51,121 bases of DNA, taken from the NCBI GenBank assembly GCA_900543305.1, contig UQQZ01000009.1, positions 1 through 51,121 on the forward strand, in the 5' to 3' direction. The notes under the pieces were generated by a model. The model was not told where the DNA came from, made no database searches, and worked only from the letters and a program-made list of their open reading frames with translations. This DNA comes from an uncultured Oscillospiraceae bacterium (GTDB lineage: Bacteria; Bacillota; Clostridia; Oscillospirales; Acutalibacteraceae). Position numbers and translations under genes: made by a program. Numbering within the stretch: the first letter of the stretch is position 1; each line of letters begins with the position of its first letter. Below, in pieces: positions 1 to 7,559 of the stretch.

Positions 1-118
1 ATAGATCTGCCAGGTTTCACCGGCCGATGGTTCAATCATAGAGGATTTTACTTAAGTCTGCCTAAATTTTCCGGTGAACAAGAAATGAACCTTTTTTGAA
101 CATTCCATCTCGGGTGTC

Positions 119-868
119 TTACTGCTCACCTGTGGGGAAGTTCCAACATAGCCACACCACCAACGCCGTCACAAGCAGAACAGCCGCCGCAATTCCCACT
201 CCCAGGGCAATGGCTTTTTTCCTGGTCAAGGGCTTTTTTACACGTTTTCTCACAGGCAGACCGATCTCTTTCCAAAGTGCTTCCCGCAGAGATATAGGCA
301 CCTCGACCCCAGAAAATCCGTTTCCCGCAGCATCCTTCAACAGAGTGGAAAGCTGAATGCCTGCCACACGCTGGGCCATCGTCCACTTTTTCCGGCCTTG
401 CTCCACCAAAGAGGCAGCTTCGTGAAGCCGCTCTTCCACCTCCTCGCACGAAAGTCCGCTGGCTCGTGCCAGCTCCTCCGGCTGTAAACCCCCATAGGTC
501 CCCAACCAATAGAGATTTCTACAGGATGCGGGCAGCTGGTCCGCTTCTTTTTCCAACAGGCGGAATTGCTTGCCAATTTTGGGAGACGGCAGGGATGCAA
601 ATTCCGTATCCGGCTCCAATCCCTGTTCCTTTCGGGAAAGGATTGCCTGGGAGAGCAAGGACTGAAAATTGACTGAAAGGGCATCTGGACATTTTCCCAC
701 TTCTTCCAGGGCAGCCTTCCAGGCGGAAACCATCAAAGGAACCGCAAGAGCAGTATCCTCTGTCACCTTCCAACATAAAAACCAGGAGCGATTGAGATGC
801 TCCTGGCAAAGGACCCCCAAGGCCCCGCGTTTTTTCTTTTTGATTCCGTTATACAGTTCCTGATCCAT
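119..868 (-). CDS. Membrane-tethered sigma-like regulator
   Basis: This 249-residue protein resembles an ECF-type sigma factor with a C-terminal membrane anchor. Residues 1-55 look like a degenerate sigma region 2 (helical, with WFLCWKVTEDTALA). Residues 108-157 carry a region-4-like helix-turn-helix (QLPASCRNLYWL, then LQPEELARASGLSCEEVEER). A basic stretch at 206-218 precedes one transmembrane segment at about 220-243, so the DNA-binding part should be cytoplasmic. A GGGAGG ribosome site sits just before the start. It diverges from the two-component genes and shares a regulatory region with them. The sigma resemblance is moderate; it could instead be an anti-sigma-like or other one-TM regulator that only kept the HTH. 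Confidence 0.6.
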   Translation of the reverse strand: MDQELYNGIKKKKRGALGVLCQEHLNRSWFLCWKVTEDTALAVPLMVSAWKAALEEVGKCPDALSVNFQSLLSQAILSRKEQGLEPDTEFASLPSPKIGKQFRLLEKEADQLPASCRNLYWLGTYGGLQPEELARASGLSCEEVEERLHEAASLVEQGRKKWTMAQRVAGIQLSTLLKDAAGNGFSGVEVPISLREALWKEIGLPVRKRVKKPLTRKKAIALGVGIAAAVLLVTALVVWLCWNFPTGEQ

Positions 869-899
869 AGGAAATGCCTCCCGTCATTGATCTCGAAGC

Positions 900-932
900 A
901 TTATAGCCCGTCAGGCTAAAGAGAGGCTAAAG
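900..932 (-). promoter_or_regulatory. Promoter with OmpR-type direct repeats in place of -35
   Basis: Reading on the minus strand, a TATAAT -10 (900-905) lies 7 bases from two perfect copies of CTTTAGCCT (913-921 and 924-932) with an 11-base period. There is no TTGACA-like -35; the repeats occupy that position. Tandem repeats one helical turn apart are typical of dimeric OmpR-family regulators, so this is probably the site where the adjacent response regulator activates the sigma-like gene. The regulator's identity is inferred from adjacency. Confidence 0.6.
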
Positions 933-1019
933 GCTCACAGAAAATTCGTTTTTCCTTTAGATTTCCATAAGAATCAGGTGGTACACTGAGAAAAAACACC
1001 GGAAAGGATGAACAAAGCC

Positions 1020-1694
1020 ATGCGGCTATTGATTGCGGAAGACGACCCGAAACTGCTCAAATCCCTCAACTATATTTTCCAACGCAACGGCTACTTGACA
1101 GACCCTGTTTCCAACGGGGAAGACGCTTTGGCCTATGCTGAAACGGGAGAATACGACGGCCTGGTCTTAGACATCATGATGCCGGGGCTAGATGGCATAG
1201 AAATCTTAAAAAGTCTTCGCAGGCAGCACATTTCCACTCCTGCTCTGTTTCTCACCGCCAAAACCGAACCCAGCCAACGGGTGGAAGGTTTGGATGCGGG
1301 GGCAGACGATTATCTTCCCAAACCCTTCGTCACAGCAGAGCTCTTAGCCAGGGTTCGCGCCATGCTGCGCCGAAGAGACAGCTTTATTCCGGATCTGCTG
1401 ACCCTGGGTTCCCTCACCTTGAACCGTTCCACCTACGAGTTGGTTTACGGGGGCCAAACTCGGGCGCTCAGCGGAAAAGAATTTCAAATTATGGAGATGC
1501 TGATTCAGCAGCCGGGTTGCGTGGTTTCTACCGACCAATTTCTCTCCCACGTTTGGGGATGGAACAGTGAAGTGGATGTGAGTGTGGTGTGGGTCCATAT
1601 CTCCAATATCCGCAAGAAATTGGCTGCATTGGGATGTCCGGCAGAAATCCGCTTTCTTCGCGGCGCAGGCTACGTTCTGGAGGCAGCAGAATGA
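1020..1694 (+). CDS. OmpR-family response regulator
   Basis: A two-domain response regulator. The receiver domain begins MRLLIAEDD, has the phosphoacceptor Asp at about residue 51 (LVLDIMMPG), and the switch residues in FLTAK and DYLPKPF. A winged-helix DNA-binding domain follows from about residue 125 (LTLNRSTYELVYGG, GAGYVLE). An ATG at 1008 is in frame, but the GGAAAGG ribosome site ends at 1007 and abuts it, so the ATG at 1020 is preferred and gives the usual family N-terminus. The stop overlaps the kinase start as ATGA, so the two are translationally coupled. Likely target: the tandem repeats at 913-932. Confidence 0.93.
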   Translation: MRLLIAEDDPKLLKSLNYIFQRNGYLTDPVSNGEDALAYAETGEYDGLVLDIMMPGLDGIEILKSLRRQHISTPALFLTAKTEPSQRVEGLDAGADDYLPKPFVTAELLARVRAMLRRRDSFIPDLLTLGSLTLNRSTYELVYGGQTRALSGKEFQIMEMLIQQPGCVVSTDQFLSHVWGWNSEVDVSVVWVHISNIRKKLAALGCPAEIRFLRGAGYVLEAAE

Positions 1695-2914
1695 TTTACC
1701 GTCTGCGTAAAAAGTTCATCAAAATCTGCACCCTTTCTTTCGTAGCTGTAGCTGCTGTTCTGTTTTTGACCACCTATCTGGTCACCTATATACAAACGGT
1801 TCAGTCGCTGGACGAGTTAGCCGACATCGTTGCGGAAAACGATGGGCACTTTCCCTCGTTCCAAGAGTCGTCTCCTCTGGGAGAAAACCATCTTCGCCCG
1901 GCGGAACGCAATCCGGAAGCCCCTTTTACCACCCGCTTTTTTACGGTCCAGTTTGACAGCCAGGGAAATTCCCTTTCAGCAGATGTGGGGTCCATTGCCA
2001 GTGTCACTCAGGAAGAGGCAATTCACTATGGAACCCAGGCATTGGATCAGAACCGGGAACGAGGCTGGGTAAAGGGATACCGTTATAAGGTCTATCCCAC
2101 GGATACCGGAAAGGCAGTGGTCTGTGTCAGCGGCGGCGCTACAATGGACATCAACCGCTCTTTCCTCACAACCGCCTGCCTTGTCTTTGTAGGGGGCAGT
2201 TTGGTGGTTTTACTGTTGGTCATCCTTTTTTCAAAACGTGCGGTAGGACCTATGGCCGAAAGCTACCAGCGGCAAAAACAGTTTGTCACCGATGCCAACC
2301 ACGAATTGAAAACGCCTCTCACCCTGATCCAAACCAACCTGGAAATTCTGGAGTCGGAATCAGGACCCAATGAGTGGCTCTCCGACATCCGAGATGAAAC
2401 AGAGCTGATGTCCCAGCTGGTAAATCGGCTGGTCTCTCTGGCAAAAATGGACGAAGAGCAGCAACGTCCTCCCATGGAATCCTTCGATCTGACTCGGGCC
2501 GTCTGTGACACCGCCTCCCTTTTCTCCGCTTCCGCAGAAAACTCCCACATTCAGCTAAGGCTCCAAACACCCGATTCTCTTTCCTACAAGGGCAACGAAG
2601 GGGCTATCCGGCAGCTATTGTCCATTCTGCTGGATAACGCGGTCAAATATTGCGATCCCGGTGGTGTCATCCAAGTTACGCTCGCCTCAGGACGCCATCC
2701 CATACTCACTGTAGACAACACCTGCAAGAACGTGGAGTCGCTGCCCCTCTCCCGGCTGTTTGACCGGTTTTACAGGGCCGATCCTGCCAGGACCTATGGC
2801 AGCGGATTCGGAATTGGCTTGTCCATCGCAAAGGGCATTGTGGAAAAACACCGGGGAGAAATCTGCGCTCAGAAACTGGATTATCAAACCATCCGGTTCC
2901 GGGTTCGACTTTGA
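1691..2914 (+). CDS. Sensor histidine kinase
   Basis: The 407-residue membrane kinase starts at the ATG that overlaps the response regulator stop. One transmembrane helix lies at about residues 10-33, an extracellular sensor of roughly 120 residues follows, and a second helix (LVVLLLVILF) comes next. The H-box is DANHELKTPLTL. The ATPase domain shows the N-box LLDNAVKYC and the G-box GFGIGLSIAKGIVEKH. It should autophosphorylate on the H-box His and transfer to the Asp of its partner. The extracellular domain has no recognisable ligand motif. A longer in-frame reading upstream would overlap the regulator by about 100 bases and is not supported. Confidence 0.92.
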   Translation: MIYRLRKKFIKICTLSFVAVAAVLFLTTYLVTYIQTVQSLDELADIVAENDGHFPSFQESSPLGENHLRPAERNPEAPFTTRFFTVQFDSQGNSLSADVGSIASVTQEEAIHYGTQALDQNRERGWVKGYRYKVYPTDTGKAVVCVSGGATMDINRSFLTTACLVFVGGSLVVLLLVILFSKRAVGPMAESYQRQKQFVTDANHELKTPLTLIQTNLEILESESGPNEWLSDIRDETELMSQLVNRLVSLAKMDEEQQRPPMESFDLTRAVCDTASLFSASAENSHIQLRLQTPDSLSYKGNEGAIRQLLSILLDNAVKYCDPGGVIQVTLASGRHPILTVDNTCKNVESLPLSRLFDRFYRADPARTYGSGFGIGLSIAKGIVEKHRGEICAQKLDYQTIRFRVRL

Positions 2915-3013
2915 AATTCAGCGTGCTTTCCGTTTTTTCATAAGCAACTACTCTCTATCACAAAAAAGGTACTGGATTTCCGAAAAGGTTTTGTCCTTCC
3001 CCAGGATCTCATC

Positions 3014-3042
3014 TTGCCCCTTTTTTCAAAACCATGTATAAT
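3014..3042 (+). promoter_or_regulatory. Promoter for the TIGR04076/SDR operon
   Basis: TTGCCC (3014-3019) and TATAAT (3037-3042) are separated by exactly 17 bases. Transcription would start near 3050, leaving a leader of about 110 bases. An ATG at 3034 that opens the downstream frame lies inside this -10 region and cannot be the start codon. Confidence 0.7.
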
Positions 3043-3071
3043 GAATTTACCGAATTCCAGCCCAGCGATTC

Positions 3072-3142
3072 TTTCATAAGTTCGGGCGGAGCCCCCCTCC
3101 TTTTGGAAGGGAACCGGCTGCCGCCAAGGGATTCTGATGAAA
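3072..3142 (+). promoter_or_regulatory. Structured 5' leader, class not recognised
   Basis: The leader folds on paper into a nested stem: TTTCAT (3072-3077) with ATGAAA (3137-3142), GGCGG (3085-3089) with CCGCC (3121-3125), AGCC (3090-3093) with GGCT (3116-3119), and a C-rich arm with GGAAGGG. Internal loops such as AAGTTC and AAGGGATTCTG break the stems. The outer stem ends shortly before the ribosome site of the TTG-started gene. The shape suggests translational control, but it matches no riboswitch consensus I can recall with confidence. Confidence 0.35.
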
Positions 3143-3162
3143 TGGAGACAGGAGCGATTTCT

Positions 3163-3477
3163 TTGAAACAATGCAGAATCACCGTTATGCGCATTACCCA
3201 GTATGAGGATCTCATGGCCCAGTTTGAGAACCCCATCTCCCATGCCTGCGACATGGAAATAGGGCAGGTTTTTACAGCTAACGGCTGGGAAAAGCCGGAG
3301 GGATTCTGTCAAAGCGCCTGGGATACCCTTTCCCCCTTTGTTTTGGCACTGAGTCATGGTGCGCAAGACCTATATGAGGGTTGGATGAAAAATCCCAAGT
3401 CCGCCATGATTTCCTGTAACGACGGCTTTCGCCCTGTAACTTTTTTGATTGAAGCCTTGGAGGAAGAGGCAAAGTGA
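3163..3477 (+). CDS. TIGR04076 family protein
   Basis: A 104-residue cytosolic protein of the TIGR04076 type, a Clostridia-rich family of unknown function. It opens KQCRITVMRITQYEDL and contains SHACDMEIGQVF, a central FCQSAWDTLSPFVLALSHGA block and a C-terminal SCNDGFRPVTFLIE. The start is a TTG at 3163 with GACAGGAG 8 bases upstream; the in-frame ATG at 3034 lies inside the -10 element. It is the first gene of a likely operon with the dehydrogenase that follows 12 bases downstream. The conserved Cys and His residues could bind a metal, but that is not established. Confidence 0.75.
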   Translation: MKQCRITVMRITQYEDLMAQFENPISHACDMEIGQVFTANGWEKPEGFCQSAWDTLSPFVLALSHGAQDLYEGWMKNPKSAMISCNDGFRPVTFLIEALEEEAK

Positions 3478-3489
3478 GGAGAGAATGCC

Positions 3490-4194
3490 ATGTTTGAAAA
3501 TCGAGTGGCGGTGATCACCGGTGGCGCTCACGGAATCGGCCAGGCAATCGCCCAGGAATTCCAAAAAGCGGGAGCCCATGTGTGCATCATTGACCTGCTC
3601 CCCAATGATTATTTTGTAGGGGATTTGGGAGATAAGACCGTTTTGGAAACTTTCGCCAGGAAAGTTCTCGATGAGTACGGACGGGTAGATTACCTGATCA
3701 ACAATGCTCCGCCTTTGATGAAGGGTTTGGACGAGTGTACCTATGAGGAGTTCAATTATGCCCTTCGCGTTGGGGTAACGGCGGCATTTTACCTGACCAA
3801 ACTCTTTGCCCCTTATTTTGGGCCCGGCGCCGCAGTGGTGAATATTTCCTCCTCCCGGGACAGAATGAGTCAACCTCAAACGGAAAGCTATACGGCCGCC
3901 AAAGGAGGCATTTCTGCCTTAACCCATGCCCTGGCCGTCACTCTCCGGGAAAAAGCCAGGGTAAATTCCATTTCTCCTGGGTGGATCGACACGGACTACA
4001 CCTCCTATCAGGGACCAGACTCCACACAGCAGCCTGTAGGACGGGTGGGTAATCCCCTGGATATCGCTCATATGGCGCTGTTTCTTTGTTCAGACCAGGC
4101 CGGGTTTATCACCGGGGAAAACATCTGCATCGATGGAGGTATGACTCATCAAATGATCTACCACAACGATTGGGGATGGAATTTGGAAGCGTAA
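3490..4194 (+). CDS. Short-chain dehydrogenase/reductase (SDR)
   Basis: This 234-residue classical SDR oxidoreductase has the Rossmann cofactor motif TGGAHGIG at residues 10-17, the structural NNAP motif near 71, a catalytic Ser in ISSSRDRM, and the YxxxK pair in SYTAAKGG. C-terminal features GWIDTDY and ITGENICIDGGM are typical of the family. It should oxidise or reduce an alcohol/ketone with NAD(P)H in the cytosol; the substrate cannot be read from the sequence. It is slightly short, with a compressed segment after the first beta strand (DLLPNDYFVGDLGD). It sits 12 bases after the TIGR04076 gene with a GAGGAGAG ribosome site. Confidence 0.9.
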   Translation: MFENRVAVITGGAHGIGQAIAQEFQKAGAHVCIIDLLPNDYFVGDLGDKTVLETFARKVLDEYGRVDYLINNAPPLMKGLDECTYEEFNYALRVGVTAAFYLTKLFAPYFGPGAAVVNISSSRDRMSQPQTESYTAAKGGISALTHALAVTLREKARVNSISPGWIDTDYTSYQGPDSTQQPVGRVGNPLDIAHMALFLCSDQAGFITGENICIDGGMTHQMIYHNDWGWNLEA

Positions 4195-4279
4195 CTCACC
4201 TTGCCTTACAAGACAAGGAAAAACATGGATGCAATCCGGCACACAGCCGGCCTATTACCTGGAAAGGAGTCCCTCTACC

Positions 4280-4981
4280 ATGAATGAAAACAATTCGCCC
4301 GATCTTACCCTCATCTTGGATGAAATGGGCCAACGGGAAAAGAAGCAGAAAGTGGAACGGTACCGTCGGTTAAATCAACTTGTCAAGCCGGGACAAATCT
4401 TGTTTGTGGGATCCAGCTTGATGGAACAATTCCCCATTCAGGAACTGCTCATGGATTGGGACCTTCCCTATACAATTTATAATCGGGGAATCGGCGGGTT
4501 TACCACTCAGGAATTGGCTCAGGTGCTGGACGTCTGCGTCTACGATCTGAACCCCAGCCATATCTTTATCAACATCGGCACCAACGATATGAATACACCG
4601 GACTACACCTTATCCTGTCTGGTGGACCGCTACGAGAAGATTCTCCGTTCCATTCAAGAGCATCTTCCCCAGGCCAAACTGACGCTGCTTGCCTACTATC
4701 CCCTGTGCGAACCCGTTATGGCACAAGATCCTTACATGAAAAATATTTTATCCTATCGAAACAACGAAACCATACGCCTGGCCAACAAGGCAGTAGAGGC
4801 TTTGGCCCAACGACTGGGTGCCTCTTTTCTGGATTGCAATGGCGGGATCACAGACGAACAGGGAAATTTAAAGGCCGAGTATACCATCGAGGGAATGCAC
4901 ATCTACGGAAACGGATATGCCCAGATTCTCAAATCCCTGCTTCCCAGTCTGGAAGAAGCAGCCAAGAGCATCCATTCGTAA
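4280..4981 (+). CDS. SGNH/GDSL-type hydrolase
   Basis: A 233-residue esterase/lipase-fold enzyme without signal peptide. Block I is VGSSLMEQFP, with the nucleophile Ser in the position of GDS; block III is NIGTNDMNT with the oxyanion Asn; the catalytic His is in EGMHIYGNGYAQI. Such enzymes deacetylate or hydrolyse esters of sugars, lipids or small metabolites. The ATG at 4280 follows GGAAAGGAG by 10 bases and is preferred over an upstream in-frame codon. It is in line with the SDR gene and probably co-transcribed, which hints at a small catabolic module for an esterified alcohol, though the substrate is unknown. Confidence 0.85.
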   Translation: MNENNSPDLTLILDEMGQREKKQKVERYRRLNQLVKPGQILFVGSSLMEQFPIQELLMDWDLPYTIYNRGIGGFTTQELAQVLDVCVYDLNPSHIFINIGTNDMNTPDYTLSCLVDRYEKILRSIQEHLPQAKLTLLAYYPLCEPVMAQDPYMKNILSYRNNETIRLANKAVEALAQRLGASFLDCNGGITDEQGNLKAEYTIEGMHIYGNGYAQILKSLLPSLEEAAKSIHS

Positions 4982-5042
4982 TGATGGCCATTGAGGGGAA
5001 GTTTATCTAGCCTCTCTGGATTCAGTGGAAAGGACCTTTTTC

Positions 5043-5318
5043 ATGAATATCGAATACCTTGATCTTATCCTGATCAACAGCGAATTGAAAAAACACAACA
5101 CACGGTTTCATGTCAGTTATAAAAATGAAACCACCGGCTGCATTGAGCCTCCCGGCTCTTGCTGTTTGACGGAAGACAACCAGAAAACCGCTCTGGAATG
5201 CATTCGAAAGTTTTATGAGGCCAAGCATTGTACGGTGCACATTTCAGAGGACGGCTTATATTTTACCTGCCAGGAATCACCCTCCCCCAACGCCTCGACC
5301 CACGAGAACATTTTGTAA
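5043..5318 (+). CDS. Small acidic protein, possibly RDAC-like
   Basis: A 91-residue protein starting at ATG 5043, 8 bases after GGAAAGGA; an in-frame GTG at 5025 overlaps that ribosome site. The layout, a short alpha segment (YLDLILINSELKKHN), a central CIEPPGSCCL, then ALECIRKFYEAKHCTVHISEDG, reminds me of the small RDAC-family proteins of Clostridia, but that is a weak recollection. No membrane segment or signal peptide. It follows the SGNH gene by about 60 bases and is followed by a terminator at 5351-5390, so it is probably the last gene of this operon. Function unknown. Confidence 0.6.
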   Translation: MNIEYLDLILINSELKKHNTRFHVSYKNETTGCIEPPGSCCLTEDNQKTALECIRKFYEAKHCTVHISEDGLYFTCQESPSPNASTHENIL

Positions 5319-5350
5319 ACGTTTCAGCGCTCTGCTGTATATTTCCTAAC

Positions 5351-5390
5351 GAGAGGACGCCGTCTCACCGAAATGGCATCCTCTCTTTTT
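5351..5390 (+). terminator. Rho-independent terminator
   Basis: An 11-base stem (5351-5361 with 5375-5385, one mismatch) is followed by TTTTT. It ends the operon of the TIGR04076, SDR, SGNH and small-protein genes. Confidence 0.85.
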
Positions 5391-5475
5391 GTTGTGTCCA
5401 GCATGATCCCAGGATCCACGCCGGCAGCCAGTTTTGGACATATACCCACAGGTCATTTATTCCTTCCTGAAAATA

Positions 5476-5484
5476 TGCTATAAT
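5476..5484 (+). promoter_or_regulatory. Extended -10 promoter
   Basis: TGCTATAAT is a consensus extended -10 (TGnTATAAT) about 30 bases before the start of the membrane protein gene. The -35 region is weak, as is common when an extended -10 is present. Confidence 0.65.
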
Positions 5485-5516
5485 AGTTTCTGCAATGAAT
5501 AGAGGAAGGGTGAACC

Positions 5517-6170
5517 ATGAAACAAACCATTAAAAATTACACGTTATTTCTCATCGGACTTTTTATTGCCTCCATGGGTGTGGCACTGTCAACAAAAGCC
5601 GGGCTGGGAACCTCTCCGGTAGCCTCTGTCCCGTATTCTGTCTCCCTTGTGAATCACGGGCTGACATTTGGCTGGTGGCTCAATCTGTGGAGCCTCGCCC
5701 AGATTATTGTCCAGATTCTCCTGCTTCACAGCAAGTGTAAGCCGGCAGAAATCATCATTCAAACCGTACTGGCTTTCGTCTATGGATACCTGACGGATTT
5801 CTCGTGCATGCTGATCAACAGCATTCAAGTGAACAACTACATCACCCAGTTTTCTCTGATGGCTTTGAGCTGCTTTGTGCTGGCTTTGGGCATCTGGATC
5901 CAATTGAAAGGCGGCGTTGCCATGTTACCCGGCGAAGCTATGAACCGTACCATCAGCCAGGTAACCGGAAAGAGATATGAAAATGTCAAAATCTTTTTCG
6001 ATGTTCTGTACATCGTCGTAGCTGCGGTGATCTGTTTCATTTTTTTTGGCAAGTTGGATGGCGTGCGCGAGGGCAGCATCATTGCCGCAATTGTAGTGGG
6101 CAATATTATCAAGTTGTACACATTTCTTTTCCATCACCTTACAAAACGAACCGCTAAAATTGCCAAGTAA
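5517..6170 (+). CDS. YczE/YitT-type integral membrane protein
   Basis: This 217-residue membrane protein has about six hydrophobic helices, starting with LFLIGLFIASMGVALSTKAGLG. The motif TKAGLGTSPVASVPY near the N-terminus and GGVAMLPGEAMNRTI in the middle are characteristic of the YczE/YyaS/YitT (DUF6198) group. The role of these proteins is unknown; some are suspected transporters. The gene stands alone between its own extended -10 promoter and a strong terminator. The ribosome site AGAGGAAGG lies just upstream of the ATG. Confidence 0.85.
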   Translation: MKQTIKNYTLFLIGLFIASMGVALSTKAGLGTSPVASVPYSVSLVNHGLTFGWWLNLWSLAQIIVQILLLHSKCKPAEIIIQTVLAFVYGYLTDFSCMLINSIQVNNYITQFSLMALSCFVLALGIWIQLKGGVAMLPGEAMNRTISQVTGKRYENVKIFFDVLYIVVAAVICFIFFGKLDGVREGSIIAAIVVGNIIKLYTFLFHHLTKRTAKIAK

Positions 6171-6183
6171 AATAACATATACT

Positions 6184-6224
6184 AAAGGGAAGGCGCCTTT
6201 TAAACAGGCGCCTTCCCTTTTTTT
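6184..6224 (+). terminator. Strong Rho-independent terminator
   Basis: A perfect 15-base stem (6184-6198 with 6206-6220) with a 7-base loop runs into a T tract. It lies between convergent genes and, having A residues on the left arm, may stop transcription from both sides. Confidence 0.95.
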
Positions 6225-6253
6225 CCCATGTATTGAAGCAGACCTTTCCTGAG

Positions 6254-6766
6254 TTATGAGGAACTGCGGAGAAACGGAATTTCCTTCCGGTCGTCATCCA
6301 ACTGATAGCACATTTCCTCGTGGGGATCTACTCCCTGGGCTATTTGCTCAGGGGGCAGCTTTATATACTTTAGCTCCCCATTTGCCAGCAATGTGCAGTC
6401 TTCGTCATAGATTTCCGTGCGGATCAAAACAAAATGGGCTGTCTCTTTCTCCACAATGCCACGTCCGATCAGCTCGTGGTCATAAGGAACCGGCTTCCGG
6501 TATTTGACCTCCATGGAGATGGTAACGCCAAACACCTTTTCCGTATCCTTCGCCCACATGGCACGAAGGCCCAATTCATCCAGCATAGTGGCGATCAATC
6601 CGCCGTGAACCCGTTGAGGAAAACTCTGATGCTCCTTTTTGTACCGAAAAAGCGTCATGACGCTCCCGTCTTCCATGTTGTAAAACTGCGCCTTTAACCC
6701 GATGGGATTGTCCATCCCACAGATAAAGCACATTCTGCTGTTACTTTGCTTGCTCAACACCTTCAT
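6254..6766 (-). CDS. PaaI-type hotdog-fold thioesterase
   Basis: A 170-residue hotdog-fold protein. The signature RVHGGLIATMLDELG (about residues 52-66) is the PaaI-type 4HBT motif with the catalytic-helix Asp/Glu, and a GVTISMEVKYRKPVP strand follows. It should hydrolyse an acyl-CoA thioester in the cytosol. The N-terminus has CFICGMDNPIGL, a CxxC pair seen in a subset of these enzymes. Likely acyl substrates cannot be inferred. It is a single gene with its own promoter, convergent with the YczE-like gene. Confidence 0.85.
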   Translation of the reverse strand: MKVLSKQSNSRMCFICGMDNPIGLKAQFYNMEDGSVMTLFRYKKEHQSFPQRVHGGLIATMLDELGLRAMWAKDTEKVFGVTISMEVKYRKPVPYDHELIGRGIVEKETAHFVLIRTEIYDEDCTLLANGELKYIKLPPEQIAQGVDPHEEMCYQLDDDRKEIPFLRSSS

Positions 6767-6842
6767 GATTCACTTTCGCCTCTCATCCGATTACTGGGAC
6801 AGTACTCTTCTATGGAGTTTATCACCGCCAACGATTTCCCTT

Positions 6843-6851
6843 ATTATATCA
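6843..6851 (-). promoter_or_regulatory. Extended -10 promoter for the thioesterase gene
   Basis: On the minus strand the sequence reads TGATATAAT, a full extended -10 element, about 75 bases upstream of the start codon. No -35 consensus is visible. Confidence 0.6.
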
Positions 6852-6897
6852 TAAAAACATGTCTTCGCACTACATTTTGGAGAGCAGGGGGATCCTT

Positions 6898-7140
6898 TTA
6901 TTCCCGCATCTCTACAAACCATCGCCCCTGCGTCTCGTAGAGATACGTCTCTTTGCCTCGAATTTTTACCACATAGCGTTTTGCGGATTCTCCAGCAGCA
7001 GAAGCTGCAGTCTCCCTGGAATCCTCGATCTCATATACCCTTCCTGTGGCCAAGATAATCTTTTGGGGGCTCACACTACCATCAATGTAATGGGTGGCCA
7101 CTACTTCCACATATTGTTTTCGCTTCGCTTGCCCTCTCAT
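6898..7140 (-). CDS. Small protein of the PolY/YolD cassette
   Basis: An 80-residue basic protein with strands such as KQYVEVVATHYIDGSVSPQ, GRVYEIEDSRE and YVVKIRGKETYLYETQGRWF. The pattern resembles small beta-rich proteins found beside DNA polymerase Y genes (DUF6504-like), where the DG motif and a terminal WFVE are typical; that comparison is from memory. Its start overlaps the stop of the YolD-like gene by 4 bases, so it is translated with the mutasome cassette. It probably assists lesion bypass or DNA binding, but the function is not proven. Confidence 0.75.
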   Translation of the reverse strand: MRGQAKRKQYVEVVATHYIDGSVSPQKIILATGRVYEIEDSRETAASAAGESAKRYVVKIRGKETYLYETQGRWFVEMRE

Positions 7141-7559
7141 GCGGATTCCTCCTTTTTCTCCTGTATTTTGACCAGTTCCCGAAGATCCCTATAATCGATG
7201 GGCCCCCTTTCTAGCAGAAGCCTCTGGGTGAGATCTTCTCGCTTGCGGACGCTTCCCGTTTCCGTCACGTACTCCCCCAGGTCCCATCCGTCCACTTCTT
7301 TGACCGGTACAAAATACGTCACCACCACTTGATCTCCCGGCCGCAATGCTTCCAGTTCCTGACGGATCAGTTCCCTCTGATCCTGACATAAACTGACCCT
7401 GGGCACCAACAGCCGGTCTTGTTCCATTGTGAGAATTTCGATGTCAAACCCGCGAAGGGCTGCAAAAGGCGCAAAAAGTTTGGCGCGATTCTCTACGCTC
7501 ATTTTGGGATGACGGGAAAAAGGACGAGAAAGATGTAAAATATCCTGATAGCCAGTCAT
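7137..7559 (-). CDS. YolD-like protein
   Basis: A 140-residue protein with the YolD signature HPKMSVENRAKLFAPFAAL near the N-terminus (RAAQFAPFAAL in homologues), followed by a beta-rich body and a charged tail. YolD-like proteins are encoded next to translesion polymerases in Firmicutes and are thought to act as their partners in the SOS response. It overlaps the polymerase gene by 4 bases upstream and the small protein by 4 bases downstream. Confidence 0.9.
   Translation of the reverse strand: MTGYQDILHLSRPFSRHPKMSVENRAKLFAPFAALRGFDIEILTMEQDRLLVPRVSLCQDQRELIRQELEALRPGDQVVVTYFVPVKEVDGWDLGEYVTETGSVRKREDLTQRLLLERGPIDYRDLRELVKIQEKKEESA

Noticed and set aside
1..118. Possible partial gene at the left edge
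   Set aside because: No frame with recognisable content; it reads as intergenic sequence after the sigma-like gene.
3034..3162. ATG-started N-terminal extension of the TIGR04076 protein
   Set aside because: The ATG lies inside the -10 element and the extension has no family similarity; a TTG with a good ribosome site gives the right N-terminus.
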